From NCBI GenBank assembly GCA_029242085.1, contig JAQWUP010000031.1, positions 1 through 64,000 of the forward strand: 64,000 bases of DNA. The letters are read 5' to 3'. The stretch is from Porticoccaceae bacterium. Its GTDB lineage: Bacteria > Pseudomonadota > Gammaproteobacteria > Pseudomonadales > Porticoccaceae. Numbering within the stretch: the stretch's first letter is position 1; every line of letters starts with the position of its first letter. Made by a program: the position numbers and the translations under genes. Positions 18,151-27,809 of this stretch are shown here, one piece after another. Under the pieces are notes generated by a model. It searched no databases. It had not been told where the DNA came from and saw only the letters and a list, made by a program, of their open reading frames with translations.

Positions 18151-19368
18151 ATGCCTCCAATAGCCAATCGACTTGTAACCCCAGCATGCTGCATGCTGTT
18201 TGCGCTGCTGCTGTGCTGGCAACAACAGGCTCTTGGCAGCGACCTAATCGCCCTGCTGCCTCAGCTTCCCTCCGTGCTGCTATTGATTGCAGCACTGCTG
18301 GCACTGCTCAGCAATCGCAGTCGCGAACGAGCCCTGAGCCTCTCTGTCCTCAGCACTTACTGGCTGATACGCCAACACCTTCAAGCCCCCCTTGAAAGCC
18401 AGCCAGCCTCGCAGATATTCTTGTTGATCGCCTTCGCTATCCCGATACTTACAATTTTACTGGTCTTTATTCCAGAGCAGGGACTGACTCATGCTCAGGG
18501 AGTTACCACCTATGTGGGCATGCCCCTAACAATGCTCGCCCTGAGTCAATTGGTGATTATTAATCCTGAACTTTTCGCTGAGTCCAGCCAGGCTTTAGTC
18601 AGTGATCCGCTGTGGTTTACCCGTCTCTCAGCCGGTACCGGACTAATCTATGCTATTGCCGTTGGCATTGCCCTGACAATGATCATTCGCCGGCAGCAGA
18701 GTATCGAAAGCTCGGTTCTTGGCTGCATCGCCATGCTGTTTATCACTCTGGGATGGATTCAACTAAGTAATATTTCGGCCGCCATGTTTACCGGATTGGG
18801 TTTGCTGTTAACCATTAATATAACCAGTGGTCTGCTGCATATTGGCTTCTATGATGAACTTACCCAGATTGGCAACAGACGCGCACTTATTGAAGCCGCT
18901 AAAACCGCGGGCAACCAATACACCCTGGCGATGGTCGATGCCGATCACTTTAAAAAAATCAATGATCGCTTTGGTCACGATTTGGGTGACCAGGCCTTGA
19001 AGGTAATTGCCAGCTGTATGCTTAAAACCGGATGTGGCGGCAAAGCTTACCGCTATGGTGGCGAAGAGTTTTGTCTGTTATTTAAAGGTAAGAGTCGCGA
19101 ACAGGTGGCCGACTGTCTCGAGCAGTTGCGACAGGCTATTGCCAATTACGATATGGTGATTCGCGATAAAAAACAGCGCCCCAGGGAGCGCACCATTGGT
19201 GAGAAGAAGCGCGGCGCCTCAAAGCGCCACAGCAATCTGCGTTTAACCATCAGTGTGGGTGTCGCCGACAGCTCCAGTGGTGGTAACTTTGAACATCTTA
19301 TGAAACTGGCAGACCGCGCGCTGTACAGAGCAAAAGCCGGCGGTAGAAACCGGCTTGAGTTTGCCTGA
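18151..19368 (+). CDS. Membrane-bound diguanylate cyclase (GGDEF)
   Basis: 405 aa. About seven hydrophobic helices (residues about 10-230) precede a GGDEF domain with HFKKINDRFGHDLGDQAL and the catalytic GGEEF at 303-307, so it should make cyclic di-GMP from GTP. The RxxD inhibitory site normally a few residues before GGEEF is absent, so this form of product feedback is probably missing. A basic insertion (about 25 residues rich in Lys and Arg) lies before LTISVGVA. The membrane region is of no recognised sensor type. No EAL domain or neighbouring phosphodiesterase is present. Confidence 0.9.
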   Translation: MPPIANRLVTPACCMLFALLLCWQQQALGSDLIALLPQLPSVLLLIAALLALLSNRSRERALSLSVLSTYWLIRQHLQAPLESQPASQIFLLIAFAIPILTILLVFIPEQGLTHAQGVTTYVGMPLTMLALSQLVIINPELFAESSQALVSDPLWFTRLSAGTGLIYAIAVGIALTMIIRRQQSIESSVLGCIAMLFITLGWIQLSNISAAMFTGLGLLLTINITSGLLHIGFYDELTQIGNRRALIEAAKTAGNQYTLAMVDADHFKKINDRFGHDLGDQALKVIASCMLKTGCGGKAYRYGGEEFCLLFKGKSREQVADCLEQLRQAIANYDMVIRDKKQRPRERTIGEKKRGASKRHSNLRLTISVGVADSSSGGNFEHLMKLADRALYRAKAGGRNRLEFA

Positions 19369-19377
19369 GTCAAACCC

Positions 19378-20049
19378 TTAGGCTGAATGAAATGTGGTGG
19401 TTTTTTCGAGAGGATCGCGCTCACTGCGGAAGTTATTGGCACCGTCAGCTTGATCGATATAGCCAAATGAAAGTCCCAACAGCAATTTGAAGTTATCTGC
19501 TACACCCAACTCCTCGCGCACCATTTCAGGGAAACAGCTTATAGATGTCTGCGGGCATGAGCCTATACCCCGATCTTCCAAAGCCAGCATGAGAGTCTGG
19601 GTAAACATGCCCACATCACCGGCTAGGCGCACCAGCTCTGGAAATTCATCGGTAATAAAAATAAAGGCGACATGGGGCGCATCAAAAAATTCAAAATTGC
19701 GCATCCATGACCAGGCGCGCTTTTCTCGGTCCTGGCGCGTCACTCCCTGGTACTCCCAGAGGCCAAGTGCCGAACAGATCTGACGCTGTTTGTAGTCGCC
19801 GCTAAACTTGCCCTTCCAGGGAAAGTCAGGATTTCCTTCACCACCTTCCAGTGCCGCCGCTTTCATTTTTTCACGCATTCGATCGCAGGCTTGGCCGGAT
19901 AACACATGCACATGCCAAGGCTGTACATTGCAGTTGGAGGGAGCCCAACTAGCCAATTCAAAGACTTCTTTTAAGATGCTCTCATCAACGGCTGCGGGTA
20001 AAAATCCGCGGTACGAATGTCGTGCTTTAACAACGTCGGTAAATTCCAT
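19378..20049 (-). CDS. Nitroreductase family protein
   Basis: 223 aa. The FMN-binding opening (VVKARHSYRGF, then LASWAPSNCNVQPWHV) and the later GDVGMFTQTLMLALEDRGIGSCPQ region are typical of the nitroreductase superfamily of NAD(P)H-dependent flavoenzymes. The natural substrate is unknown, as for most members. Its stop is 9 bases from the convergent cyclase gene. A GAGAAAAG stretch upstream of the ATG at 20049 may serve as ribosome site. It follows the terminator at 20171-20200, so it has its own promoter. Confidence 0.9.
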   Translation of the reverse strand: MEFTDVVKARHSYRGFLPAAVDESILKEVFELASWAPSNCNVQPWHVHVLSGQACDRMREKMKAAALEGGEGNPDFPWKGKFSGDYKQRQICSALGLWEYQGVTRQDREKRAWSWMRNFEFFDAPHVAFIFITDEFPELVRLAGDVGMFTQTLMLALEDRGIGSCPQTSISCFPEMVREELGVADNFKLLLGLSFGYIDQADGANNFRSERDPLEKTTTFHSA

Positions 20050-20168
20050 GAACTTTTCTCAATAAAGTTTTCTTGTGCGCGGGACTGTAACAATCAGGGC
20101 AAACCCTGTCTATTTTCACAAGATAGTTTTTTAATAGAAAATGGCAGAAAACAACAGTAGAAAGGATG

Positions 20169-20200
20169 ATAAAAAAGGCTAGCGCCTCCGGGCGCTAGCC
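20169..20200 (-). terminator. Intrinsic terminator of the acyl-CoA dehydrogenase operon
   Basis: The arms GGCTAGCGCC (20177-20186) and GGCGCTAGCC (20191-20200) make a perfect 10-bp GC-rich stem with a 4-base loop. On the minus strand a run of six T's follows (A's at 20171-20176). It lies just downstream of the stop at 20214. Confidence 0.93.
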
Positions 20201-20213
20201 TCAATTAACTCAG

Positions 20214-22031
20214 TTAGGATGCATCGAAGTAACTGGTAGGCATTGCCATAACGCTCTCAGTATTGGCACCTATTGTTTTGGCGTGCATTGCGGCCCGCGG
20301 CAAAATACGCTGGAAGAAAAACTCAGCGGTATGAAGCTTAGACTGCAAGAACTCTGCATCGCCCTCACCTAGCGCTAATTGCCGAGTAGCAGCCGCACTC
20401 ATCTGGGCCCACATAAAGGCCATAAAGGCGTAACCAGAAAACATCAGAAAATCCACTGATGCAGCGCCGACACTATCAGGGTTGCGTTTTGCACCCATCG
20501 CGAGGCGGTAGCCCATTACACGCCATTTAATCGCCAGTTTGGTCACTGCCCAAGCCTGTTTGCGCATCACTTTATTTCTACCCGCCGCTCGCCATGGTAA
20601 ATACTGTGCGGCAAACTTAAACATATCACCGGTAAAAATATTGAGTTGCTTAAATTTATCCAGCAGCACCTTGCGGCCCACCAGATCCAGGGCCTGAATA
20701 CCTGTGGTACCTTCGTATAAGGTGGCAATTCGGCTGTCGCGCAGTATCTGTTCCATGCCCCACTCTTGAATATAGCCATGGCCACCAAATACCTGCACAC
20801 CATGATTCGCCGCTTCCACCCCTAACTCGGTAATAAAGCCTTTCAGGATTGGCGTACAGAAACCCAGACGAGCATCTGCAGCTTCACGATCTTCAGGTGT
20901 TTTACCGGCACGGTAAACATCAGCAAACTGGCTCGCGTAGGTCACCATCGCCCGGCCTCCCTCAGCGACCACCCGCTGGGTAAGCAGCATGCGGCGTACA
21001 TCTGGATGTTCAACAATGGCATCGGCTGGACCATCTGGATTCTTTACCCCAGAGATCGAGCGCATTGCCAAACGCTCCCGAGCATATTCCGAAGCGCCTT
21101 GATATGAGCGCTCTGCAGCTGCAGCACCTTGACTGGCCGTTCCGATACGCGCCACATTCATATAGGTAAACATCGCATTGAGACCATTGTGCGGCTCACC
21201 GATCAAAAAGCCTGTCGCATTATCAAAGTTAAGTACCGCGGTGCCATTACCATGAATGCCCATTTTGTGCTCGATAGAGCCACAGCGCACACCATTGCGC
21301 TCCCCGACAGAACCATCAGCTGCAGGTAAAAACTTGGGGATAATAAATAATGATAGTCCCTTGGTACCTGCAGGGGCTTCGGGCAGTTTTGCCAATACGA
21401 TATGGACAATATTCTCAGTCAGGTCATGTTCGCCCGCGCTGATAAAAATCTTGGTGCCATCAACGGCATAGCTGCCATCTTTTTTGGGCACTGCCTTGGT
21501 TTTCATCTGCCCGAGATCGGTACCACAATGGGGTTCCGTCAGGCACATTGTGCCACTCCAAACACCGCTGATAAGCTTGCTCAGATAGGCCTGCTTCTGC
21601 TCCTCGGTACCGCTGGTTTCAAGAGTTGCCACCGCGCCTTCACTCAGTCCCGGATACATAGCCCAGGCCCAGTTAGCCGTGGTCAACATTTCATTGATAG
21701 CCACACCGATGGATGCGGGTAGGCCCTGACCACCTAAGTCAGCGCTACCGGTAAGGCCTGTCCAACCCGCCTCAATAAATTTGGCATAGGCCTCTTTAAA
21801 GCCTTTGGGGGTCGTTACAACACCATCGTTCCAGGTACAGCCCTCGTCACCAGATTGATATATCGGCACCAATTCATTCTCGCTAAATTTGGCCGCCTCA
21901 GTAAAAATCGCCTCGAGCATATCTGGCGTAGCTTCGCCACCGCCCTCGACATTTTTATATTTACTCTGCATGTCCATAACATCGTTAAACAGAAATAAAT
22001 AATCGTTTACTGGAACTTTGTAGTTGGGCAT
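20214..22031 (-). CDS. Acyl-CoA dehydrogenase, long (about 600 aa) FadE/DmdC-like class
   Basis: About 605 aa. Family signatures are MCLTEPHCGTDLG (flavin-binding region), TKIFISAGEHDLTENIVHIV, and the C-terminal GVQVFGGHGYIQEWGMEQILRD containing the usual active-site region. It oxidises an acyl-CoA to the 2-enoyl-CoA. Members of this long class include fatty-acid enzymes and the methylmercaptopropionyl-CoA dehydrogenase DmdC, and I cannot separate them by eye. The start is the ATG at 22031, with AGGAT about 8 bases upstream. The MaoC-like hydratase gene ends 10 bases before it, so the two steps of acyl-CoA breakdown are co-transcribed. Confidence 0.92.
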   Translation of the reverse strand: MPNYKVPVNDYLFLFNDVMDMQSKYKNVEGGGEATPDMLEAIFTEAAKFSENELVPIYQSGDEGCTWNDGVVTTPKGFKEAYAKFIEAGWTGLTGSADLGGQGLPASIGVAINEMLTTANWAWAMYPGLSEGAVATLETSGTEEQKQAYLSKLISGVWSGTMCLTEPHCGTDLGQMKTKAVPKKDGSYAVDGTKIFISAGEHDLTENIVHIVLAKLPEAPAGTKGLSLFIIPKFLPAADGSVGERNGVRCGSIEHKMGIHGNGTAVLNFDNATGFLIGEPHNGLNAMFTYMNVARIGTASQGAAAAERSYQGASEYARERLAMRSISGVKNPDGPADAIVEHPDVRRMLLTQRVVAEGGRAMVTYASQFADVYRAGKTPEDREAADARLGFCTPILKGFITELGVEAANHGVQVFGGHGYIQEWGMEQILRDSRIATLYEGTTGIQALDLVGRKVLLDKFKQLNIFTGDMFKFAAQYLPWRAAGRNKVMRKQAWAVTKLAIKWRVMGYRLAMGAKRNPDSVGAASVDFLMFSGYAFMAFMWAQMSAAATRQLALGEGDAEFLQSKLHTAEFFFQRILPRAAMHAKTIGANTESVMAMPTSYFDAS

Positions 22032-22041
22032 AAAATAGATC

Positions 22042-22935
22042 CTATGCAATTAAGCCATCGAGATGAGCCTGGTCACCTTGCTGGTTATAGAGTGAAAACC
22101 GTTTTTTGCCGACTAGCTGCTTGGTGAAAAACAAGACGTCGGAGGGCAGGAATAAAGGACGGTGAAAGTTAACGTCGACCGAGTAACCGGCTTCGGGCAG
22201 CTGCTCTTCGAGGGCGGCCAGACAACGAGCCTTGCTCCACATACCATGGGCAATAGCCTGTTTGAAGCCAAATAATTTAGCCGTAATATCGGACAGATGA
22301 ATGGGGTTGTAGTCCCCCGAGATACGTGCGTAACGACGCCCGATATCAGCTCCAACCGCCCAGTGCTGGGGTTGGCCCTCAGAGCTGATAACCGACCTAG
22401 GCTTTTGCTTAACCTCAGTTTTACAGCGATGTAAAAAGGTTGAGTTGCTCGCCCACATGATCTCACCGTCGACAGCTGCCGTCACATCGATATCCCATTC
22501 TAAGCCACGACTAGTCAACTCAGAGCCACCTACAGCTGCTGTCATACTCAGCGGCTGGCGGATATCAAATGACTTGAGTACCGAGATTTGGTTGCGCAGA
22601 TGCACCTGGCCCATGGCCTGTATAGGGAAATCTTGTTGAGTCAGAATCTGTAAAAACAGTGGAAAGGCCAACATATGTAAATAGGTGGCGGGAAGATGGC
22701 CCTCAGCGGCAAAGCCACAGAGTTTTTTGTAGGCTGCCAGATGCTGAGCATTAATCAATAAATCGTTAACCTGGGTGCTCAAGCGCGGCAATGCATCTCC
22801 AATCTGATAGGAACCAGACTTAAATGCCGCCTTGCCCAGCAGCGCAGGCATACTTGGCAGCTCGCGCATAACCATCGGTGCTTTGCTGTGCGTAGGTTGA
22901 ATCTGTGCTGTTGAAGATTTGTTCATAAAACTCAT
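22042..22935 (-). CDS. MaoC-like hotdog dehydratase/hydratase
   Basis: About 297 aa with a C-terminal MaoC hotdog domain: RRYARISGDYNPIHLSDI, then AIAHGMWSKARCLAAL, in which the Asp and His are the enoyl-CoA hydratase dyad. The N-terminal half may be a degenerate second hotdog. It would hydrate the enoyl-CoA made by the dehydrogenase encoded next. Start choice is uncertain: the ATG at 22935 has AAGGAG 12 bases upstream, while the ATG at 22962 has none. It is divergent from the AraC-type regulator. Confidence 0.87.
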   Translation of the reverse strand: MSFMNKSSTAQIQPTHSKAPMVMRELPSMPALLGKAAFKSGSYQIGDALPRLSTQVNDLLINAQHLAAYKKLCGFAAEGHLPATYLHMLAFPLFLQILTQQDFPIQAMGQVHLRNQISVLKSFDIRQPLSMTAAVGGSELTSRGLEWDIDVTAAVDGEIMWASNSTFLHRCKTEVKQKPRSVISSEGQPQHWAVGADIGRRYARISGDYNPIHLSDITAKLFGFKQAIAHGMWSKARCLAALEEQLPEAGYSVDVNFHRPLFLPSDVLFFTKQLVGKKRFSLYNQQGDQAHLDGLIA

Positions 22936-23036
22936 AGTGCTCACTTGCTCCTTGTTAGTCATTGGCAGTAAAAAAACAACGTTTTGTCATTTCGGCCAAT
23001 TGCGTATAATACATTCCCTTTTCACGAGTCTTCAGT

Positions 23037-24038
23037 ATGACAGGTCTAACCGATTCAGGCACTTTGGTGCGCTTGGCCTACAGTGGTCTGGTCAACCTCG
23101 GCGTTGATGCGGATGAGGTACTGCGCCGCTCCGGCCTCGATCCCTCGCAACTGTATAAGGCTAATTTACGCACCAAATTCTCGGGGCAGCCGCGCTTTTG
23201 GAAGGCCGCCGTAGAACTGTCTGGCGACCCCTGTATAGGTCTGCATCTGGGTGAGCAGATGCCCGTCTATAAAGGCCAAATACTGGAGTATCTATTTCTA
23301 AGTAGCCAAACCTTTGGCGATGGCCTCAACAGAGTTTTGAACTACCAGCGCCTCATCAGTGATGCTCTGCACGGTCAGATCAGCGAAACACCCAGTCCCT
23401 GCTTGACCAGCTATTTCTCAGAGCATCAGCACGCCACTTCACATCTTGCCGAAGCCATGGTGTTGGGCCTGATTAAAGCCTTTCAGGCGGTAACCGACGG
23501 TAACTTTAAAGCGGACCGAATTGTCTTCAATCATTCACCCAACACAGATATGGCTGAATATCAGCGTATCTTTCAATGTCCAGTAGAGTTTAATGCCAAG
23601 TCATTCCAACTGTTCTTTCCCGCCTCAATGCTTAGTTATAGATCACTTTATGCGGAACCAGAGCTACTTAATTTACACCTACAAGCGGCAGATCAACATT
23701 TGGCGATTCTTCAGCAGCAGGATTTAATCACCGAGGTACGCGGTCTGCTCGGGGCACTACTGGAAAGTGGTGAAACCACATTGGAGACTGTGGCTGCGCG
23801 CCTCGATGTGACTCCGAGACATCTGCGCCACCAGTTGGATTTGGCCGGCACCAGCTTTCAGCGTCTACTCAATGATTATCGCCATCGTCTGGCACGACGA
23901 CTGCTGTCACAGACCGATGAGGCGATCAGTGAAATTGTCTATCTCACCGGATTTTCTGAACCCAGTACTTTTTACCGCGCATTTAAACGTTGGGAGGGCA
24001 CGACACCCATCGAATATCGGCAACAGCATCGACATTAG
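23037..24038 (+). CDS. AraC family transcriptional regulator
   Basis: 333 aa. The N-terminal domain (about 1-210) is of the arabinose-binding-like type found in OruR/ArgR-like and lipid-related regulators. The C-terminal AraC double helix-turn-helix runs from about 235 to the end (LETVAARLDVTPRHLRHQL, then EIVYLTGFSEPSTFYRAF). It is divergent from the MaoC/acyl-CoA dehydrogenase pair across a 101-base gap, so control of that pair is a reasonable inference. The ligand is unknown, perhaps an acyl compound. Confidence 0.92.
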   Translation: MTGLTDSGTLVRLAYSGLVNLGVDADEVLRRSGLDPSQLYKANLRTKFSGQPRFWKAAVELSGDPCIGLHLGEQMPVYKGQILEYLFLSSQTFGDGLNRVLNYQRLISDALHGQISETPSPCLTSYFSEHQHATSHLAEAMVLGLIKAFQAVTDGNFKADRIVFNHSPNTDMAEYQRIFQCPVEFNAKSFQLFFPASMLSYRSLYAEPELLNLHLQAADQHLAILQQQDLITEVRGLLGALLESGETTLETVAARLDVTPRHLRHQLDLAGTSFQRLLNDYRHRLARRLLSQTDEAISEIVYLTGFSEPSTFYRAFKRWEGTTPIEYRQQHRH

Positions 24039-24133
24039 CGCAAGTTTGCTGGGCAATTAACGCCATTTCCACAGCAGGCCACATCAAGTAGAATGCCTGC
24101 TTCGTTTATATAGCACCCACAGAGCAGCCCCTT

Positions 24134-27046
24134 ATGAGCCATAGCACCAACCCCGCCTTTGAGCTTTTGCGTGAGCAAGATATTCCCTCATTAAAAGTAC
24201 GCTATCAGGAGTATCGTCATCGCGTGACAGGTGCGCAGCATATTCATTTGGCCGCCGACAATAAGGAGAATGTATTCTTGGTGGCACTGCGCACCGTACC
24301 TATGGATTCTACCGGAGTTGCACATATTCTCGAGCATACCGCGCTCTGCGGCAGTGAGAAATATCCAGTGCGCGACCCATTCTTTATGATGATTCGCCGC
24401 TCGCTCAACACCTTTATGAATGCCTTTACCAGCTCTGACTGGACCGCCTACCCCTTTGCCAGCCAGAATAAAAAAGACTTTAACAATCTGCTTGGCGTGT
24501 ATTTGGACTCGGTGTTTTTTGCCCGTTTGGACCCTCTGGATTTTGCTCAGGAAGGCCATCGCCTGGAATTTGCTGAGCCCGCCGACACCAGCTCAGAATT
24601 AACCTACAAAGGCGTGGTATTTAATGAAATGAAAGGTGCTATGAGTTCGATTAACTCGACGCTGTGGCAGACCATGAGCAAACACCTCTACCCCACGAGC
24701 ACCTATCATTACAATAGCGGTGGAGAGCCTGCAGATATTCCCGATCTAAGTTACGATCAGTTTAAAGCCTTCTACCAGACTCACTATCATCCCAGCAATG
24801 CTATTTTTGTCACCTTTGGTGATATTCCGGCCGCAGAACATCAAGCCAGCTTCGAACAAAATGCCCTGAGCCGCTTTGAAAAACTCGACTGTAACATTGC
24901 AGTTAATAATGAGCAGCGTTACAGCGAACCCCAGTATTTTGAAGAGACCTATGCTGCCAATGATCAGGAGCCAACAGAAAATAGCAGCCATATTATTCTA
25001 TCTTGGTTGCTGGGCGAATCCACTGACTTAGAGGCGACCATGCAGGCACGCCTGCTCTCCAGCGTGCTGCTTGATAACAGTGGCTCACCATTGCAAAAAG
25101 CGCTTGAGACTACAGATTTGGGGACTTCACCATCGCCCATGTGTGGCCTTGAAGACTCACAGAAGGAACTGGCCTTTGCCTGCGGTATTGAGGGATCTAA
25201 TCCGGACTGTGCAGACGCTGCAGAAGCCATGATCTTGGATGTACTGCGCGATATTGCTGAGAACGGCCTGCCATTGGAGCAGGTAGCTGCAAGCCTGCAT
25301 CAGCTCGAACTCTCCCAGCGCGAGGTTTCTGGCGGTGGTTACCCCTACGGACTCAATCTAATTTTGACCTCTTTAACCAGCGCCACTCACCGCGGTGACC
25401 CGGTCGCACTTTTAAACTTGGATCCAGTGTTAGAAAAGCTGCAACAGCAGATTCAGGACCCAGAATTTATCAAGTCGCTGGTCAAAGATTTACTGCTTAA
25501 TAACCAGCATCGTATTCGCCTGGTAATGAAGCCTGATTCCGAACTGGCACGACAAAAAGAGCAGGCCGAAAAAGACCGATTATCTGAGATCAATGCCAAT
25601 CTGAGTGATGACGAGAAACAGGCCATTGTCGACAGTGCCGCAGCACTCAAAGCGCGTCAGGAAATGGAAGAAAACCTCGAAATTCTGCCCAAGGTAGGAA
25701 TTGCAGATGTCCCTACCGAAATTGCCTATGCCGAAAAACAGGCTGCAGTCAAAGCACCCCTGCCACTCACCAGCTACAGTGCTGGCACCAATGGCTTAGC
25801 GTATCAGCAGATAATTATGCCAATGCCGGCACTTAGCGAAGCACAGATGGATCTGTTGCCCCTGTACAGCACCTGTGTCACTGAAATGGGTGTTGGCGCT
25901 CGCGACTACCAACAAACCCAACTATGGCACTCCAGTGTTGTGGGAGCCTATTCCGCATCTGCATCAGTGCGTTCGGACAAAGACAGCCTCGGACAACTGC
26001 ATGGCAATATTAGTTTCTCAAGCAAAGGGTTGGCGCGCAATCAACAGGCGATGACTGACTTAATGCAGGAGTCATTGCAATATGCGCGCTTTGACGAACT
26101 GTCACGACTGCGAGAGCTGGTGTCACAAATTAAAACCTACCGTGAGTCATCTATTACCGGCAATGGCCATGTATTGGCAATGACCGCAGCGGCCAGCGGC
26201 CTTTCAGCCAATGGCCATCTCAGCCAGCGCTGGGGTGGCATGACTGGCCTCGCCAGCCTTAAGGCCCTCGATCAAAGCCTTGAATCGAGCCAAGGTCTGC
26301 AAGCTCTCGCCGCGCAATTGGCCGCGATTCATCAGCTGGTTTTGCAACAGCCACGCCAATATTTACTGGTTGCTGAAGGCGAACGCCTGGAAGATTTTAG
26401 CCAGATTATGCAAAATCGCTTCTCAGCAACTGACGCAGCGCCACAGAGCAATCTGATCAATTACTCCCCAACACTCACAGCGGTAAGTCATTGCTGGACG
26501 GCCAATACGCAGGTGAGTTTCTGTGCCAAGGCCTACCCCACAGTGCCGACAGGCCATCGAGATGCTGGCGCGCTGACCGTGCTCGGCGGCGTATTGCGCA
26601 ATGGCTTTTTACACCGTGCGGTGCGTGAACAAGGTGGAGCCTATGGCGGCGGTGCCTCGCAAGATAACCAGTCTGGCGCATTTCGCTTCTTTTCCTACCG
26701 CGATCCAAGAATCTCCGGTACCCTCGAAGACTTTGATAACTCCATTAGCTGGGTACTCGAAAACACATTGGGTAATGACAGGATTGAAGAGGCAGTACTC
26801 GGTGTGGTTGGCAGTTTAGACAAGCCTGGCTCACCCGCGGGTGAAGCCATTCAGGCTTTTCACAGTGAGTTAAATGGTCGCGGTAAGGCCTGTTCTGTGC
26901 AATTTAGAAATCAGGTACTGACCGTTACCGAGTCTGACCTTAAGCGCGTTGCCAGCACCTATCTAACCGCCGATAAGGCGCAGACGGCTGTGATTACCAA
27001 TGCTGATTTAGCGGCCTCAACCGATCTGGATATTATCAGCGTCTGA
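24134..27046 (+). CDS. M16C zinc metallopeptidase, PreP/presequence protease-like
   Basis: 970 aa, the length of PreP-type enzymes. The inverted zinc motif HILEH lies at residues 64-68, followed by CGSEKYPVRDPFF and the downstream Glu region (GVVFNEMKGAM) that completes zinc binding. The second half has the M16C C-terminal domain (EQGGAYGGGASQDNQSG) that closes over the peptide. It degrades unstructured peptides; no signal peptide was seen, so it is probably cytoplasmic. cmoA starts one base after its stop, so they are co-transcribed. Confidence 0.93.
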   Translation: MSHSTNPAFELLREQDIPSLKVRYQEYRHRVTGAQHIHLAADNKENVFLVALRTVPMDSTGVAHILEHTALCGSEKYPVRDPFFMMIRRSLNTFMNAFTSSDWTAYPFASQNKKDFNNLLGVYLDSVFFARLDPLDFAQEGHRLEFAEPADTSSELTYKGVVFNEMKGAMSSINSTLWQTMSKHLYPTSTYHYNSGGEPADIPDLSYDQFKAFYQTHYHPSNAIFVTFGDIPAAEHQASFEQNALSRFEKLDCNIAVNNEQRYSEPQYFEETYAANDQEPTENSSHIILSWLLGESTDLEATMQARLLSSVLLDNSGSPLQKALETTDLGTSPSPMCGLEDSQKELAFACGIEGSNPDCADAAEAMILDVLRDIAENGLPLEQVAASLHQLELSQREVSGGGYPYGLNLILTSLTSATHRGDPVALLNLDPVLEKLQQQIQDPEFIKSLVKDLLLNNQHRIRLVMKPDSELARQKEQAEKDRLSEINANLSDDEKQAIVDSAAALKARQEMEENLEILPKVGIADVPTEIAYAEKQAAVKAPLPLTSYSAGTNGLAYQQIIMPMPALSEAQMDLLPLYSTCVTEMGVGARDYQQTQLWHSSVVGAYSASASVRSDKDSLGQLHGNISFSSKGLARNQQAMTDLMQESLQYARFDELSRLRELVSQIKTYRESSITGNGHVLAMTAAASGLSANGHLSQRWGGMTGLASLKALDQSLESSQGLQALAAQLAAIHQLVLQQPRQYLLVAEGERLEDFSQIMQNRFSATDAAPQSNLINYSPTLTAVSHCWTANTQVSFCAKAYPTVPTGHRDAGALTVLGGVLRNGFLHRAVREQGGAYGGGASQDNQSGAFRFFSYRDPRISGTLEDFDNSISWVLENTLGNDRIEEAVLGVVGSLDKPGSPAGEAIQAFHSELNGRGKACSVQFRNQVLTVTESDLKRVASTYLTADKAQTAVITNADLAASTDLDIISV

Positions 27047-27047
27047 T

Positions 27048-27788
27048 ATGGGTGATTCTGAATCAAAACGTGACAATCTGTTTGCCAATCCATTGGGAGC
27101 GGTATCGGGTTTTGTGTTTGATCAGGCCGTGGTCGATGTTTTTCCGGATATGATCAGTCGCTCTGTGCCTGGCTACGAAACTATTATTGCCCACACCGGT
27201 GAATTGGCCTCGCGCTTTGTACAGCCCGATACTAACTGCTATGACCTTGGCTGCTCTTTGGGCGCCTCGACAATGGCGATTGGTCACAGTATCGAAGGTC
27301 GCAATGCCAATGTGGTCGCTGTCGACAATTCCACAGCCATGCTCGAAAAGTGCAAAGTTATACTGGCCTCGGACAGCGCCACTAGCGCAGTTAAATTAGT
27401 CAATGGCGATATCTGTGATATTGATATTCACAATGCCTCACTGGTGGTGATGAACTTCACACTGCAGTTTGTACCTGTGGAAAAACGCCCCGGTCTGCTT
27501 AAAACAATCTATCAGGGGCTCAATCCGGGTGGCTGTCTCATTATTTCCGAAAAACTCAGTTTCGAACCCGAATCACTGAATAAATTACTCAGCGACTTGC
27601 ACCATGATTTTAAACGTGGGCAGGGTTACAGCGATTTGGAAATCAGTCAGAAGAGAGACTCGATTGAAAATGTGCTGGTGCCTGAAACCTTAGATACTCA
27701 TATCCAACGTTTAAGGGCCTGCGGATTTAAGTCCGCAAGCCCTTGGTTTCAATGCTTTAACTTTTGTTCGCTGGTCGCCATTAAATAA
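27048..27788 (+). CDS. cmoA: Carboxy-SAM synthase CmoA
   Basis: 246 aa, the usual length. It is nearly collinear with E. coli CmoA: DVFPDMISRSVPGYETII, CYDLGCSLGASTMAIG, VVMNFTLQFVP and LHHDFKRGQGYSDLEISQKR. It makes carboxy-S-adenosylmethionine from SAM and prephenate, the donor CmoB uses for the cmo5U34 tRNA wobble modification. It is transcribed with the M16C peptidase gene. The usual partner cmoB lies 1.8 kb away, beyond two inverted genes. A strong hairpin (27715-27742) is contained in its 3' coding part. Confidence 0.96.
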   Translation: MGDSESKRDNLFANPLGAVSGFVFDQAVVDVFPDMISRSVPGYETIIAHTGELASRFVQPDTNCYDLGCSLGASTMAIGHSIEGRNANVVAVDNSTAMLEKCKVILASDSATSAVKLVNGDICDIDIHNASLVVMNFTLQFVPVEKRPGLLKTIYQGLNPGGCLIISEKLSFEPESLNKLLSDLHHDFKRGQGYSDLEISQKRDSIENVLVPETLDTHIQRLRACGFKSASPWFQCFNFCSLVAIK

Positions 27789-27809
27789 CTATAGCGGCGA
27801 AGATCATGA

